Of a stretch of DNA of 64,000 bases, positions 39,001 to 48,305 are shown piece by piece. The stretch lies in assembly GCF_002188635.1 (NCBI RefSeq), contig NZ_NINX01000036.1, positions 148,096 to 212,095 of the forward strand. The letters are read 5' to 3'. Each line of letters opens with the position of its first letter. Position 1 is the first letter of the stretch. The notes below the pieces were generated by a model. It made no database searches. It was given only the letters and a program-made list of their open reading frames with translations, and had not been told where the DNA came from. The position numbers were made by a program, and so were the translations under genes. The stretch is from Pigmentiphaga sp. NML030171. Lineage in GTDB: Bacteria > Pseudomonadota > Gammaproteobacteria > Burkholderiales > Burkholderiaceae_B.

Positions 39001-39343
39001 AGAATCTCCGAATGGAGTCCTCCTCCCGAGGGTACGCCAACAGGCGCCGCAAGGTGTCGGGCGGCACAACCCGGCTCAGCCATTCTTGCGCAGCTTCCTG
39101 CGCGGGCCTGGCGCGGTGCCAACTCGCCACTCGCCGCCGTCCTGCGGCACCGGAAACGGGCACGGGACGGCGAATCGCATGGCGGCACCAGGCCTTCGAC
39201 GGCTACGGCTGCAACAGATGATCTGCAGCACGCGGTTGTACGAATCAGCAGCGGGGATCGGGGTACGCGCTAAGGGGAGGACGTGGAATTTGAACGTCAA
39301 ACCTTACAATTATAGCTTATAGAACCTGTTATACGGAGGAACC
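39001..39343. promoter_or_regulatory. carA/tal divergent intergenic region
   Basis: This is 343 bases with no supported gene. An AT-rich stretch at 39297-39325 contains TATAAT on the minus strand (39309-39314 reversed) and TACAAT on the plus strand, so both promoters may be packed next to tal. If so, carA has a leader of about 300 bases, where regulation by pyrimidines or arginine could act; no riboswitch or leader peptide is evident by eye. Confidence 0.5.
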
Positions 39344-40288
39344 GTGTCCAACCAGCTCGAAGCCCTGCGCCAGCATTCCGCCGTCGTCGCCGACACGGGC
39401 GACTTCGAAGCCATGCGGGCGTTCCGTCCCACCGACGCCACGACCAACCCTTCCCTGATCCTGAAGGCGGTCCAGAAGAGCGAATACCGGCCCCTGCTGG
39501 ACCGGGTGGTGCGGGACCACGCGGGCGCTTCCACGGCCGAGCGGATGGACCGCCTGCTGGTGGCCTTCGGCCAGGCCATCCTGGACATCGTGCCGGGCCG
39601 GGTCTCCACCGAGGTGGACGCCCGCCTGTCCTTCGACACCCGCGCCACGGTCGAGCGCGCCCGCGCCATCATGGCGCTGTACGCCGCCGCGGGCATCCCC
39701 AGGGAACGGGTGCTGATCAAGATCGCCTCGACCTGGGAAGGCATCCAGGCCGCGCGCGTGCTGCAAAGCGAGGGGGTGCGCTGCAACATGACCCTGCTGT
39801 TCTCGCTGGAGCAGGCCATCGCCTGCGCCGAGGCCCGGGTGCAGCTGATCTCGCCCTTCGTCGGCCGCATCTACGACTGGCACAAGAAGAACCAGGGCGC
39901 GGCCTGGGACGAGGCGGCCAACGCCGGCAGCGCCGATCCGGGCGTGCAGTCGGTCCGGCGCATCTACGACCACTACAAGCGCGCCGGCGTCCCGACCGAG
40001 ATCATGGGCGCCAGCTTCCGCAATGTCGGGCAGATCCTGGCGCTGGCCGGATGCGACCTGCTGACGATCAGCCCCGAGCTGCTGGGCCAGCTGCAGGCGG
40101 CCGACGGCGCGGTGCCCCGCCAATTGACGCCCCCCGGCAGCACCGTGCCGCCCGGGGCGCAACTGGGCGAGGCCGATTTCCGCTTCGCGCTGAACGAGAA
40201 CGCGATGGCCACTGACAAGCTGGCCGAGGGCATACGGGCGTTCGTCGCGGATGCGCGCAAGCTGGACGGGCTGCTGGAAGCGGCCTGA
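39344..40288 (+). CDS. tal: Transaldolase
   Basis: A 314-residue TalB-type transaldolase of the pentose-phosphate pathway. [13 protein letters not shown] is the N-terminal signature, and [15 protein letters not shown] carries the Schiff-base Lys. [10 protein letters not shown] lines the phosphate site. GTG start with ACGGAGGA before it. It is divergent from carA. No other sugar gene is adjacent. Confidence 0.96.
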   Translation: MSNQLEALRQHSAVVADTGDFEAMRAFRPTDATTNPSLILKAVQKSEYRPLLDRVVRDHAGASTAERMDRLLVAFGQAILDIVPGRVSTEVDARLSFDTRATVERARAIMALYAAAGIPRERVLIKIASTWEGIQAARVLQSEGVRCNMTLLFSLEQAIACAEARVQLISPFVGRIYDWHKKNQGAAWDEAANAGSADPGVQSVRRIYDHYKRAGVPTEIMGASFRNVGQILALAGCDLLTISPELLGQLQAADGAVPRQLTPPGSTVPPGAQLGEADFRFALNENAMATDKLAEGIRAFVADARKLDGLLEAA

Positions 40289-40416
40289 ACGGGCCGGCCG
40301 TCAAACAAGGATAAACGCCGGATGCCGTCCAGCGGACTTCGATGGCACAATTCGGCGGCCAGCCGTATGGCCGGCGCCAGCCAGGCATCCCGGCCGCATG
40401 CTATCCAGGGACATAC

Positions 40417-41814
40417 TTGACCTCGCCATCCGCCTCTCCTCCCCTCCTGTCCGTCCGGCAGATCGCCGCGATGCTGCGCGCCCGCGCGCCCCTGGTCGCG
40501 GCCATCACCGCCACCTGCCTGGTGGCCGCGGCGGCGATCTCGCTGCTGCAGGCCTCCAAGTGGTCGGCCACGGCCAGCATCTATGTCGACTACCGCGAAA
40601 ACGACCCCATCGCCGGCCGCAACTTCTCCGCGCTGCTCGACGACAGCTATCTCCAGACCCAGATCGACATGCTCAAGAGCCGGGCCATCGCCGAGAAGGT
40701 GGTGGACCAGCTGCATCTGGACGAAAGCGCCGATTTCCGTGAAGCGGCCAGCAAGGTGGGCGAGGCCCGGGCGCGGGACGGCCTCATCACCCGGATCATC
40801 AAGAACACCGAAGTCGCCAACAAGCGCGGCAGCCGGGTGCTGGAAGTCTCGTACACCGACCGCAACGCGGAATCGGCCCGCGCCCACGCCCAGGCCGTGG
40901 TCGACGCCTACATCGCCCTGAGCCAGAGCATCGCCAACCAGGCCGCTCGCGCGCGCACCGAGCAATACACCGCGCAGCTCGAGCAGCTGCGCGGACAGGT
41001 CGATGCGATCCAGGAAAAGCTCAGCGCCTACCAGCGCGAGACCGGCGTCATCGACCTGCCGAATTCGGAAAGCCTGGAGGAACAGCGGCTGCGGCAGATG
41101 CAGAGCGAACTGGCCGAGTACCAGGCCCAGCGGCAGCAGGCCACGGCGCAGCGCCAGACCACGCAGGCCATGATCCGCAACGGCCTGCGTCCCGACGAAA
41201 TTCCCGAGATCGGCAGCCTGCCGGTCATCAACGCGCTGAAGGATCGCCTGAACGCCGTCAACCAGCGGTTGCTGGAAGTGCAGGCCACCCTGGGCGCCAA
41301 CCACCCCACGGTCAAGAGCCTGCGCCAGGAGCAGCAGAACCTGAACGGCCAACTGGCCCGCGAATCCCGGGCGGCGGTGGACCGCCAGGCCAGCGACGCC
41401 TCGCGGGTGGCCCTGCAGGAAGCCTCGCTGCAAAGCGCCATCGAGGAACAGCGCAAGAAAGTCTTCGACCTGATGCAATACCGCGACCGGCTGGCGTCGT
41501 ACCGTCAACAACTGGCGGGCGCCCAGCAGGTCTACAACGCCGCCGTGCAGAAGTACGACTCGCTGCTGATGGCCAGCAGCATCACCTTGCCCGGCGCGAC
41601 CGTATTGCGCCAGGCCGAGGCGCCCAGCGCGCCGTCCAATCCGGGCCTGCTGCGGTCCATGGCGCTGGGGGTACCCGTCGGCCTGGTCCTGGGCCTGATG
41701 TTGGCACTGGCGCTGGAACTGGCGTTCCGCCGCGTGCGCTGCGAGGACGACCTCACGCATGATCTCGGGCTGCCCGTGCTCGGCACCATCGGCGCCGTCG
41801 GAGCAAAAGCATGA
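40417..41814 (+). CDS. epsF: Exopolysaccharide chain-length determinant, EpsF/Wzz family
   Basis: A 465-residue polysaccharide co-polymerase. An N-terminal helix (about 25-47) and a C-terminal helix near the end bracket a large periplasmic coiled-coil region (about 170-360, rich in Gln and Glu). The PxxP-like SAPSNPGLL motif precedes the last helix, as in Wzz/EpsF. It should set polymer length together with EpsG. A TTG at 40417 with AGGGA upstream gives a compact N-terminus; an ATG at 40342 would add 25 residues. It overlaps epsG by 4 bases and heads a 12-gene forward block. Confidence 0.88.
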   Translation: MTSPSASPPLLSVRQIAAMLRARAPLVAAITATCLVAAAAISLLQASKWSATASIYVDYRENDPIAGRNFSALLDDSYLQTQIDMLKSRAIAEKVVDQLHLDESADFREAASKVGEARARDGLITRIIKNTEVANKRGSRVLEVSYTDRNAESARAHAQAVVDAYIALSQSIANQAARARTEQYTAQLEQLRGQVDAIQEKLSAYQRETGVIDLPNSESLEEQRLRQMQSELAEYQAQRQQATAQRQTTQAMIRNGLRPDEIPEIGSLPVINALKDRLNAVNQRLLEVQATLGANHPTVKSLRQEQQNLNGQLARESRAAVDRQASDASRVALQEASLQSAIEEQRKKVFDLMQYRDRLASYRQQLAGAQQVYNAAVQKYDSLLMASSITLPGATVLRQAEAPSAPSNPGLLRSMALGVPVGLVLGLMLALALELAFRRVRCEDDLTHDLGLPVLGTIGAVGAKA

Positions 41815-42713
41815 CGCCCCCCATTTCCAACGACCACGGCCGCCTGGGAGAACTCCTCCAGCAGGCCGGCATGCTTACGCCGGAACAGGTGACGCGCATC
41901 GCCGCGGCCCAGGCCGAACAGGGGCTGCGTTTCGGCGAAGCCGCGATCCGGCTCGGCCTGCTGACCGAGGAACAGATACGGACCGTGCTGGCGCAGCAGT
42001 TCCGCTACGCGATCTCGGCTTCGCCGCAATCGGGCGTATCGTCGACGCTGTCCATCGCCCATGCGCCCTTCGACTCCGAGGCCGAGGCCATCCGGCGGAT
42101 CCGCACCCAGTTGTCGCTGCGCTTCGGCGAGCAGCGCCGGATCGCCTTCGCCGTGGTCAGCCCGGATGACGGCGAAGGCAAGAGTTATCTGGCCGCGAGC
42201 CTGGCCATCGCCTTTTCCCAGGCCGGCCTGCGCACGCTCTACATCGACGCCGACATGCGGGGACCGGACCGGCCCAGCCTGCTGGGCGTGCGCCAGGCGA
42301 CGGGACTGTCGACCATGCTGGCCGGCCGCGCGCATGCCGCAGCCAGCCCGCCCCTGCCCGACTTCCCGCTCCTGCAGGTCATCGACCGCGGGCCGCGCCC
42401 GCCCAACCCCACCGAGATCCTGGGCACCACGGGCCTGCGGCAACTGATGCGCGAACTCGAGCAGCACATCGACGCCTTCGTCGTCGACACGCCCTCGGCC
42501 ATCCTTTCCGCCGACGCGCAGATCATCGCGGGACAGGTAGGAGCCTGCGTGCTGGTGGCACGCCAGCACCGCAGTTCGCTCAAGGCCATGCGCGAAGCCA
42601 CCGGCCAGCTGCGCAGCGCCGGCGTCGAGATCCTGGGCGCGGTCTACAACGAATTCGGGGGCGCCCGGGGGGCTTCGGCACGAAAACCGGGGCTTCGTTC
42701 GCGGAGTGCATGA
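41811..42713 (+). CDS. epsG: EpsG-type chain-length BY-kinase-like ATPase
   Basis: A 300-residue ATPase. Residues about 10-70 form an MshEN/GspE-N-like domain (LGELLQQAGMLTPEQ). The BY-kinase core has Walker A' SPDDGEGKSYLAA, LYIDADMR and DAFVVDTPS. The C-terminus is short and basic and lacks the tyrosine cluster that Wzc-type kinases autophosphorylate. Membership in the EpsG family is inferred. It should cycle with EpsF to control polymer length. Confidence 0.86.
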   Translation: MTPPISNDHGRLGELLQQAGMLTPEQVTRIAAAQAEQGLRFGEAAIRLGLLTEEQIRTVLAQQFRYAISASPQSGVSSTLSIAHAPFDSEAEAIRRIRTQLSLRFGEQRRIAFAVVSPDDGEGKSYLAASLAIAFSQAGLRTLYIDADMRGPDRPSLLGVRQATGLSTMLAGRAHAAASPPLPDFPLLQVIDRGPRPPNPTEILGTTGLRQLMRELEQHIDAFVVDTPSAILSADAQIIAGQVGACVLVARQHRSSLKAMREATGQLRSAGVEILGAVYNEFGGARGASARKPGLRSRSA

Positions 42714-44013
42714 CTTGGACGGTCCGGCCCCGGCGCAGCGCCTCGATCACTTCCTGATCGGCGCGCTGGTCGCGCTCTGCTTCATCTGTTCGCTGGTGCC
42801 GACGACGTTCCAAATGGGCGAGCTCGGCCCCGAGGCGGGGCACCAGATCGCGGAAGGCTCGCTGCTCAGGCAGGTGCAGTTCGGCACCATTTTCCTCACG
42901 GCCGGCTGGCTGGCCTACCGCCATCCCGCGGAAGCGCTGGGCATCTTCCGGCGCATGAACCCGTTCCTGATCCTGCTGCTGATCTATTGCGCGGCCTCGA
43001 TCGCCTGGTCGCCGGCCCCGAACGTCACCATCAAGCGCGTCGTGCTGCTGGGCGGACTGCTGCTGACGGGCATCGTCATCTCGCCGCCGATCGCGACACC
43101 CCGCCAGTTCTCTCACGCCCTGCTGGGCACGTTGTCGGCGCTGGTCGCGGTGTCCGCCTTCGTCGCGGTGGCGCTGCCGCACATCGGCGTCGATCTGTTC
43201 CTGGACGGCGCCTGGCGCGGCATCATGTGGCAGAAAAACCTGCTGGGCGCGGTGGCCGGGCTGTGCGTGATGCTGTGGCTGCGCGAGTGCATGGAAAGGC
43301 GCCTGCCCCTGGGCCGCACGGCGGCGGCCACGCTGTTCAGCATCTTCGTGCTGTACATGTCCAAGAGCACGACCTCCATGCTCGTGACCGCGGTCGGCAT
43401 CGCCGTCTATCTCGCGCTGCGCCAGCGATGGGTACGAAACAGCCATGCGGGACTGATCGCCTCGCTGGTGGGGCTGTCGCTGCTGCTGGCCCTGACCTAT
43501 CTCTTCTACATCGCGACCGGGCGCCTGCCCACCTGGCAGGACGTGATCGCGCCGATCGCCACGCTGCTCAACAAAAGCCCCGACCTGACCGGCCGCACCG
43601 AGATCTGGCGGCTGGTGCTGGCCGCCGCCAGGCAGCACCTGACCTTCGGCATCGGCTACGGCGCCTTCTGGATCGGGGAAGGCGGACCGGCCCAGTTCAT
43701 CGCGGACGAGTTCGGCTGGATGCCGTCGCACGGACACAACGGCTACATCGACTTGCTGAACGAGCTGGGCATCGTCGGCCTCGTGCTTTTCATCGGGCTG
43801 CTGCTGTGGCACCTGGCGTCGCTGTTCCTGCTGATGCGCATCGATCGCGACGAGGCGGCCCTGCATCTGTCCATCCTGGTGCTGATGGTCATCAGCAACT
43901 TTTCGGAAAGCCAGTTCCTGCGCGACGTATCGCTGCAGAACATGGTGTTGGTCTTCTCGTCCGTCACCGTGTCGGCCCGGCTGCGGCTTGCCCGCCGGGA
44001 CGCGCCATGCTGA
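42706..44013 (+). CDS. O-antigen polymerase/ligase-like Wzy protein
   Basis: A 435-residue integral membrane protein with about ten to twelve helices. A large periplasmic loop holds GRTEIWRLVLAAARQHLTFGIGYGAFW and SHGHNGYIDLLNELGIVGL, the pattern of Wzy_C/O-antigen ligase family proteins. It probably polymerises the exopolysaccharide repeat at the periplasmic face. GTG at 42706 overlaps epsG; a TTG at 42715 has better GGAG spacing. Confidence 0.84.
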   Translation: MHDLDGPAPAQRLDHFLIGALVALCFICSLVPTTFQMGELGPEAGHQIAEGSLLRQVQFGTIFLTAGWLAYRHPAEALGIFRRMNPFLILLLIYCAASIAWSPAPNVTIKRVVLLGGLLLTGIVISPPIATPRQFSHALLGTLSALVAVSAFVAVALPHIGVDLFLDGAWRGIMWQKNLLGAVAGLCVMLWLRECMERRLPLGRTAAATLFSIFVLYMSKSTTSMLVTAVGIAVYLALRQRWVRNSHAGLIASLVGLSLLLALTYLFYIATGRLPTWQDVIAPIATLLNKSPDLTGRTEIWRLVLAAARQHLTFGIGYGAFWIGEGGPAQFIADEFGWMPSHGHNGYIDLLNELGIVGLVLFIGLLLWHLASLFLLMRIDRDEAALHLSILVLMVISNFSESQFLRDVSLQNMVLVFSSVTVSARLRLARRDAPC

Positions 44014-46349
44014 TACCGCGCCTGGGGGCCTGGATGGTCGCCGCCGGCCTGTGCACGCTCGCGCCGGCCCCCATCGCGGCCCGGGAAGCGGCCCCGGCAC
44101 CGTATCCCTACGCAATCGACGAGGATCGCCTGGGCGGGCCGCCCGACCAGTCCGCCCTCGACCGCCCGCTTTCCCCCGCCGACCGCATCGTCGCCCGGCA
44201 AGGCCACTTCTATGCCGTCGGCGCCGACGGCATCCCGGGAACGGCGGACGATCGCCGGGTCCGCCTGTTCGGCATCAACCTGAGCTTCGGCGCCAACTTT
44301 CCTCCCGCCGACCAAGCCCCCGCGCTGGCGCGGCGGCTGCGCAAGCTGGGATTCAACGCGGTCCGCCTGCACCATCTGGATTCGCTGCCGTCCAGCCCCG
44401 GCGCAGCCCCCATCGGCATCCTGACCGACGGTCCCTACCCCACCTTCCACGCCGAGGCGATAGCGCGGCTGCGGGCTTTGATCGACGCCCTGGCCCGCGA
44501 GGGACTGTACGTGAACCTGAACCTGCACGTAGGCTACCGGTTCCGGCCCGCCGTGGATGGACTGCCGCGCCTGGATGCCGGCCGGGACTCGACCTCGATC
44601 GCCTCGCCGCTGCACGTGTATGCCTCCGCCCTGGTCGACCGCCAGGAGGCCTACGCCCGCCAGTTGATCCGGCGGCTGGGCCTGAAAGGCCATCCCGGCC
44701 TGGCCATGGTGGAGATCAACAACGAGGCCTCGCTGCTGTGGTCGTGGACCCGGCGCGGCGCCTGGGCCGAGGCCAGGCAGCGCCACTACGCGCCCGAACT
44801 GGAGCGCCGCTGGCAGGCATGGCTGGCGGAACGCCACGGCTCGATCGAGGACGCGTGCCGCGCCTGGATCCATTGCCCGGGTGCCGCCTGGGCCGGCGCC
44901 CTGCCAGCGCCGGAGGATGAGGACGGCCCCAATGGGCCGCTGGATCTCGCTGCCCAGCGCATGGACCGGATGCTGCAGCGGCTGGGCGTCGACCGCGCGC
45001 CGGGACGCGTCGAAGCCCCTCGCAAGAAGCGCGATTTCGTCCAATTCCTGGCCGACACCGACGCGGCCTATTTTTCCCGGCTGCGTCGCGTAGTGCACGA
45101 GGAAACCGATCCGCGCGTGCCCGTCACCGGCACGCAGATGGCGTTCGGCGGCATCATGAATCTCTTCTCGCAGCGGGACATGGACTACGTGGACGAGCAC
45201 GTGTACGTCGCCCACCCTGTCGCCGGCGGCGCGCAAGACCGGGCGGACGACTGGCGCATGACGGCCGCGAGCGCGTCGGGCTCGTCCGAGCTGTCCCGCC
45301 TGCTGGCCCTGTCGCTGCGGCGCGACGCCAACAAACCCTTCGTCGTCAGCGAATACAATCAGCCTTATCCCAACCCCGGCGGCTCCGCGATACTCCCCAT
45401 CATGGCGACCCTCGCTTCGCTGCAGGACTGGGACGGGCTGTTCTTCTTCGACTACGCCGACCAATGGCCGCCGCCGGAGGGGCCGACGCGCTTCTCGCTG
45501 GCGGGGGACTGGGGCAAGCTGGCCCTGGCCGGACAAAGCGCCCTGCTGTTCCGCTCGGCGTACGTCCGTCCCCTGGCGCGCAGCCTCGATCTTCCCCTGC
45601 CCGAATCCGCCGCGCTCGACATCGCGCAGTCGACCGCGGCCGACGCGCTCGAACGCAGCGTCGAGCGCCGGCTGTCCGTCGTTCCCGCGCACGCGTGGTC
45701 GTTCCGGCTGGCCCAGGCGCAGGGCACCGACGATGCGTCCTGGACGCCTCCCCCGCCTCCGGGGCAGACCACGCCCGATGGACAGGTGCGCCACGATCCG
45801 GCGCAAGAACTCGTCATCGTCGATGCCCCCCAGGCGTGGGGGGTGTTCGGCCCGCTGGCCGGCCGCCTTTCCGCGGCGGGCAATTCAATTCGGCCCACCA
45901 GTCCCGCGGCCCCCCTGTCGCTGCTGCTGACGCCCCTGGATGGACGCGCCCTGGCCGAGTCCGGCCACATGCTGCTGACCGTGGGCAGCGCCACCGCCGG
46001 CAGGCAGCCGGGCTCCCAGCCTGCGCGTCCCAAGCGCGTGATCCCTTATCCCGGCAAGCCGGGGTGGATCACACTCGAACCCGATGCGGGCGCGGCGGGC
46101 CCGTCGGCGCCCCGCGCCACTCCAGGCCCCACCTGGCTTGCCCGCCATCCACTGGAACTCGAGATCGCCACGCTGGGCCGCCCGGTCGCCGTCCACCCAC
46201 TGGACGGCGCGGGGCGGCGCATGGCGCCCCTGCCCACGGAGGCATCCGGAGACCAGGCCGTGCGCGTGCGCCTGTACGCCGTGTCCGAGCAATCCAGCCC
46301 GTGGTTCGAGATCGTCCGTGGCACCGCCGGACAGGAGACCCGTCCATGA
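44007..46349 (+). CDS. Secreted glycoside-hydrolase-like protein (GH-A clan)
   Basis: A 780-residue protein with a probable signal peptide (to about residue 25) and a TIM-barrel glycosidase region at about 60-500. MVEINNEASL has the acid/base Glu after Asn, and VVSEYNQPYPN has the likely nucleophile Glu, as in GH5-like enzymes. RLFGINLSFGANFP opens the barrel. The last about 250 residues are unassigned and probably beta-rich. It overlaps the polymerase end by 7 bases. It may trim or release the exopolysaccharide, as found for glycosidases inside several EPS operons; the substrate is unknown. Confidence 0.8.
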   Translation: MLIPRLGAWMVAAGLCTLAPAPIAAREAAPAPYPYAIDEDRLGGPPDQSALDRPLSPADRIVARQGHFYAVGADGIPGTADDRRVRLFGINLSFGANFPPADQAPALARRLRKLGFNAVRLHHLDSLPSSPGAAPIGILTDGPYPTFHAEAIARLRALIDALAREGLYVNLNLHVGYRFRPAVDGLPRLDAGRDSTSIASPLHVYASALVDRQEAYARQLIRRLGLKGHPGLAMVEINNEASLLWSWTRRGAWAEARQRHYAPELERRWQAWLAERHGSIEDACRAWIHCPGAAWAGALPAPEDEDGPNGPLDLAAQRMDRMLQRLGVDRAPGRVEAPRKKRDFVQFLADTDAAYFSRLRRVVHEETDPRVPVTGTQMAFGGIMNLFSQRDMDYVDEHVYVAHPVAGGAQDRADDWRMTAASASGSSELSRLLALSLRRDANKPFVVSEYNQPYPNPGGSAILPIMATLASLQDWDGLFFFDYADQWPPPEGPTRFSLAGDWGKLALAGQSALLFRSAYVRPLARSLDLPLPESAALDIAQSTAADALERSVERRLSVVPAHAWSFRLAQAQGTDDASWTPPPPPGQTTPDGQVRHDPAQELVIVDAPQAWGVFGPLAGRLSAAGNSIRPTSPAAPLSLLLTPLDGRALAESGHMLLTVGSATAGRQPGSQPARPKRVIPYPGKPGWITLEPDAGAAGPSAPRATPGPTWLARHPLELEIATLGRPVAVHPLDGAGRRMAPLPTEASGDQAVRVRLYAVSEQSSPWFEIVRGTAGQETRP

Positions 46350-47389
46350 ACTCACGCGATCTGCGCATCGAGACCTTGCGCGGCCTGGCCTGCATCCTGC
46401 TGGTCGCCTACCACGTGATCGGCGACGACGTACGCGGCCTGCGCCTGCCGGATGACGCGTGGCTGCGGTGGTTCTCCGACAGCCTGGTGTACCTGCGCAT
46501 GCCGCTGTTCACCTTCCTGTCCGGCTACGTCTATGCCATGCGCCGGCCCGCCCAGGCCGGCGATTTCGTGCCCTTCTTCCGCGGCAAGGTGCGGCGGCTG
46601 CTGCTGCCGCTGCTGATGGTGGGACAGGTCTACCAGTACGTGCAGCGCCATGTCGGCGAAGTCAACGTCGAACACGGTGGCTCGTGGTTCCGGTTCATGT
46701 TCTACGCCTACGACCACTTCTGGTTCCTCCAGGCGCTGTTCCTGATCTTCATCATCATCTACGTCCTGGACGTCTCCGGGGCCGGCCGCAATCGCCGCTG
46801 GCTCTGGACGGCCACGCTGCTGGCCTTCCTGGTTCTGCCGCACATCAGGTTCGCCGCTGATCCGTTCTCGATCAACGGCGCGTTCTACCTGCTGCCCTAC
46901 TTCCTGCTGGGCGTCGCGCTGCGGCGCACGCCGGGCCTGGACGCGCCCGCCTCGCTGCCGCGCTACTGGCTGCCCTGCGCGGCCGCCGCCCTGCTCGTCT
47001 GCCTCGTCTGGCACCAGGCCAGCCTGGCCGGCTGGAACGTTCCGCACCTGTCGGCCGACGCCCTGTCGGGGCAGTTGTACTCGGCCGTCAGCATCGCCTT
47101 CCTGTATGCGATCGCCTGGCAATGGAAACCGCTGGTGCGCATAGGCGGCTACTCCTATTCCATCTACCTGTTCCATGTGTTCGGCACCGCCGGCTGCCGC
47201 ATCCTGCTCACCCACCTGAACGTGCACGAACCGGTGGTACTGTTCGCCTGCGGCCTGGCCTCCGGCATCCTGCTGCCGATCCTGCTGGAGACCGTGCTCG
47301 ACCGCTGGGGCATCACCCGGCTGCTGTTCCTGGGCAAGGCCTATGTCCGCGGCGGCTCCGCCCACCGCACCGGAGTCCAGCATGAATGA
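46346..47389 (+). CDS. Acyltransferase 3 family membrane protein (first)
   Basis: A 347-residue multi-helix protein of the acyltransferase-3/OafB type. IETLRGLACILLVAYHV carries the characteristic Arg and His, and PLFTFLSGYVYAMR the second motif. It likely adds acetyl or another small acyl group to the polymer or its lipid-linked unit. ATGA overlap with the glycosidase gene. Confidence 0.87.
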   Translation: MNSRDLRIETLRGLACILLVAYHVIGDDVRGLRLPDDAWLRWFSDSLVYLRMPLFTFLSGYVYAMRRPAQAGDFVPFFRGKVRRLLLPLLMVGQVYQYVQRHVGEVNVEHGGSWFRFMFYAYDHFWFLQALFLIFIIIYVLDVSGAGRNRRWLWTATLLAFLVLPHIRFAADPFSINGAFYLLPYFLLGVALRRTPGLDAPASLPRYWLPCAAAALLVCLVWHQASLAGWNVPHLSADALSGQLYSAVSIAFLYAIAWQWKPLVRIGGYSYSIYLFHVFGTAGCRILLTHLNVHEPVVLFACGLASGILLPILLETVLDRWGITRLLFLGKAYVRGGSAHRTGVQHE

Positions 47390-48305
47390 GCCGCCCCGCA
47401 TCGCGGTCTGCATCGCCACCTACCGGCGCGCCGAGCGCCTGGACGCGCTGCTGGGCGATCTGGCCGGCCAGACGCTCGCGCCGGTCCAGGTGGTCGTAGT
47501 GGACAACGATCCGGCCGGCAGCGCCCGGGCCGTGGTCGAAGCGCGCCGGGCGACGTTTCCGGCGCCCCTGGTCTACGACGTCCAACCGGAAAAGAACATC
47601 TCGCTGACCCGCAACCGCTGCGTCGCCCATGCGCGCGCGGACTGGCTGGCCTTCGTCGACGACGATGAACGCGTGGGTGCGACGTGGCTGCAGACGCTGC
47701 ACGCCGCCGCCCGGGACCATGCTGCCGACGGCGTGCTGGCCCCCGTGGTGCCGGTCGTACCCACGGACGCACCGGCCTGGATCCGGCGTGGCGGGTTCTA
47801 CGACGGCCCCCGGATGGCGACGGGCTCGGTCGTGCCGCTGAACGTCATGCGCATAGGCAACGCCCTGATCGCCGCGCGGTGGCTGGCCGGCCAGGAGGCG
47901 ACGGGGCCGTTCGACCCCTCGTTCGGGCTCACCGGCGGCGAGGACGGCGATCTGCTGATGCGGCTGGTGGGCCAGGGCGCGCGGATCGTCTGGTGCGACG
48001 AGGCGGTGGCCACCGAGGACGTGGTGCCGTCCCGCCTGCGCCTGAAATGGATCCTGGCGCGCGCCTTGCGCGGGGGCCAGGACTACGCCCGCCACTTCCT
48101 GGAAGGCAAGCTGGGTGGCCTCGGGCCGGCGCACAAGCTGCTGTTCTTCGCCCGCGCGCTGGCGCAGGCGCTGGCCGCGCTGCTGCTCGCCCTGGTCACG
48201 CTGCCTGCCGGCATGCATCGCAGCGCGCACTGGCTCGCACGCGCCTGCGCCAACGCCGGCAAACTGTCCGTGCTCGCGGGCTGGCATTATCGCGAATATG
48301 CCTGA
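47382..48305 (+). CDS. Family 2 glycosyltransferase (cytosolic)
   Basis: A 307-residue GT-A glycosyltransferase. RIAVCIATYRRAERLDALL opens the fold, NISLTRNRCVAHA follows, and WLAFVDDDERV is the DXD-type metal site. GGEDGDLLMRL is a catalytic-base-like ED motif. The C-terminal hydrophobic part may associate with the membrane. It adds one sugar to the lipid-linked repeat; donor unknown. Confidence 0.88.
   Translation: MNEPPRIAVCIATYRRAERLDALLGDLAGQTLAPVQVVVVDNDPAGSARAVVEARRATFPAPLVYDVQPEKNISLTRNRCVAHARADWLAFVDDDERVGATWLQTLHAAARDHAADGVLAPVVPVVPTDAPAWIRRGGFYDGPRMATGSVVPLNVMRIGNALIAARWLAGQEATGPFDPSFGLTGGEDGDLLMRLVGQGARIVWCDEAVATEDVVPSRLRLKWILARALRGGQDYARHFLEGKLGGLGPAHKLLFFARALAQALAALLLALVTLPAGMHRSAHWLARACANAGKLSVLAGWHYREYA

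Noticed and set aside
39076..39300. Possible leader peptide before carA
   Set aside because: Composition and position do not match a regulatory leader, and no attenuator hairpin was seen.
40342..40416. Longer N-terminus for epsF from ATG 40342
   Set aside because: The added 25 residues are not like Wzz proteins and the ribosome site is weaker than at TTG 40417.
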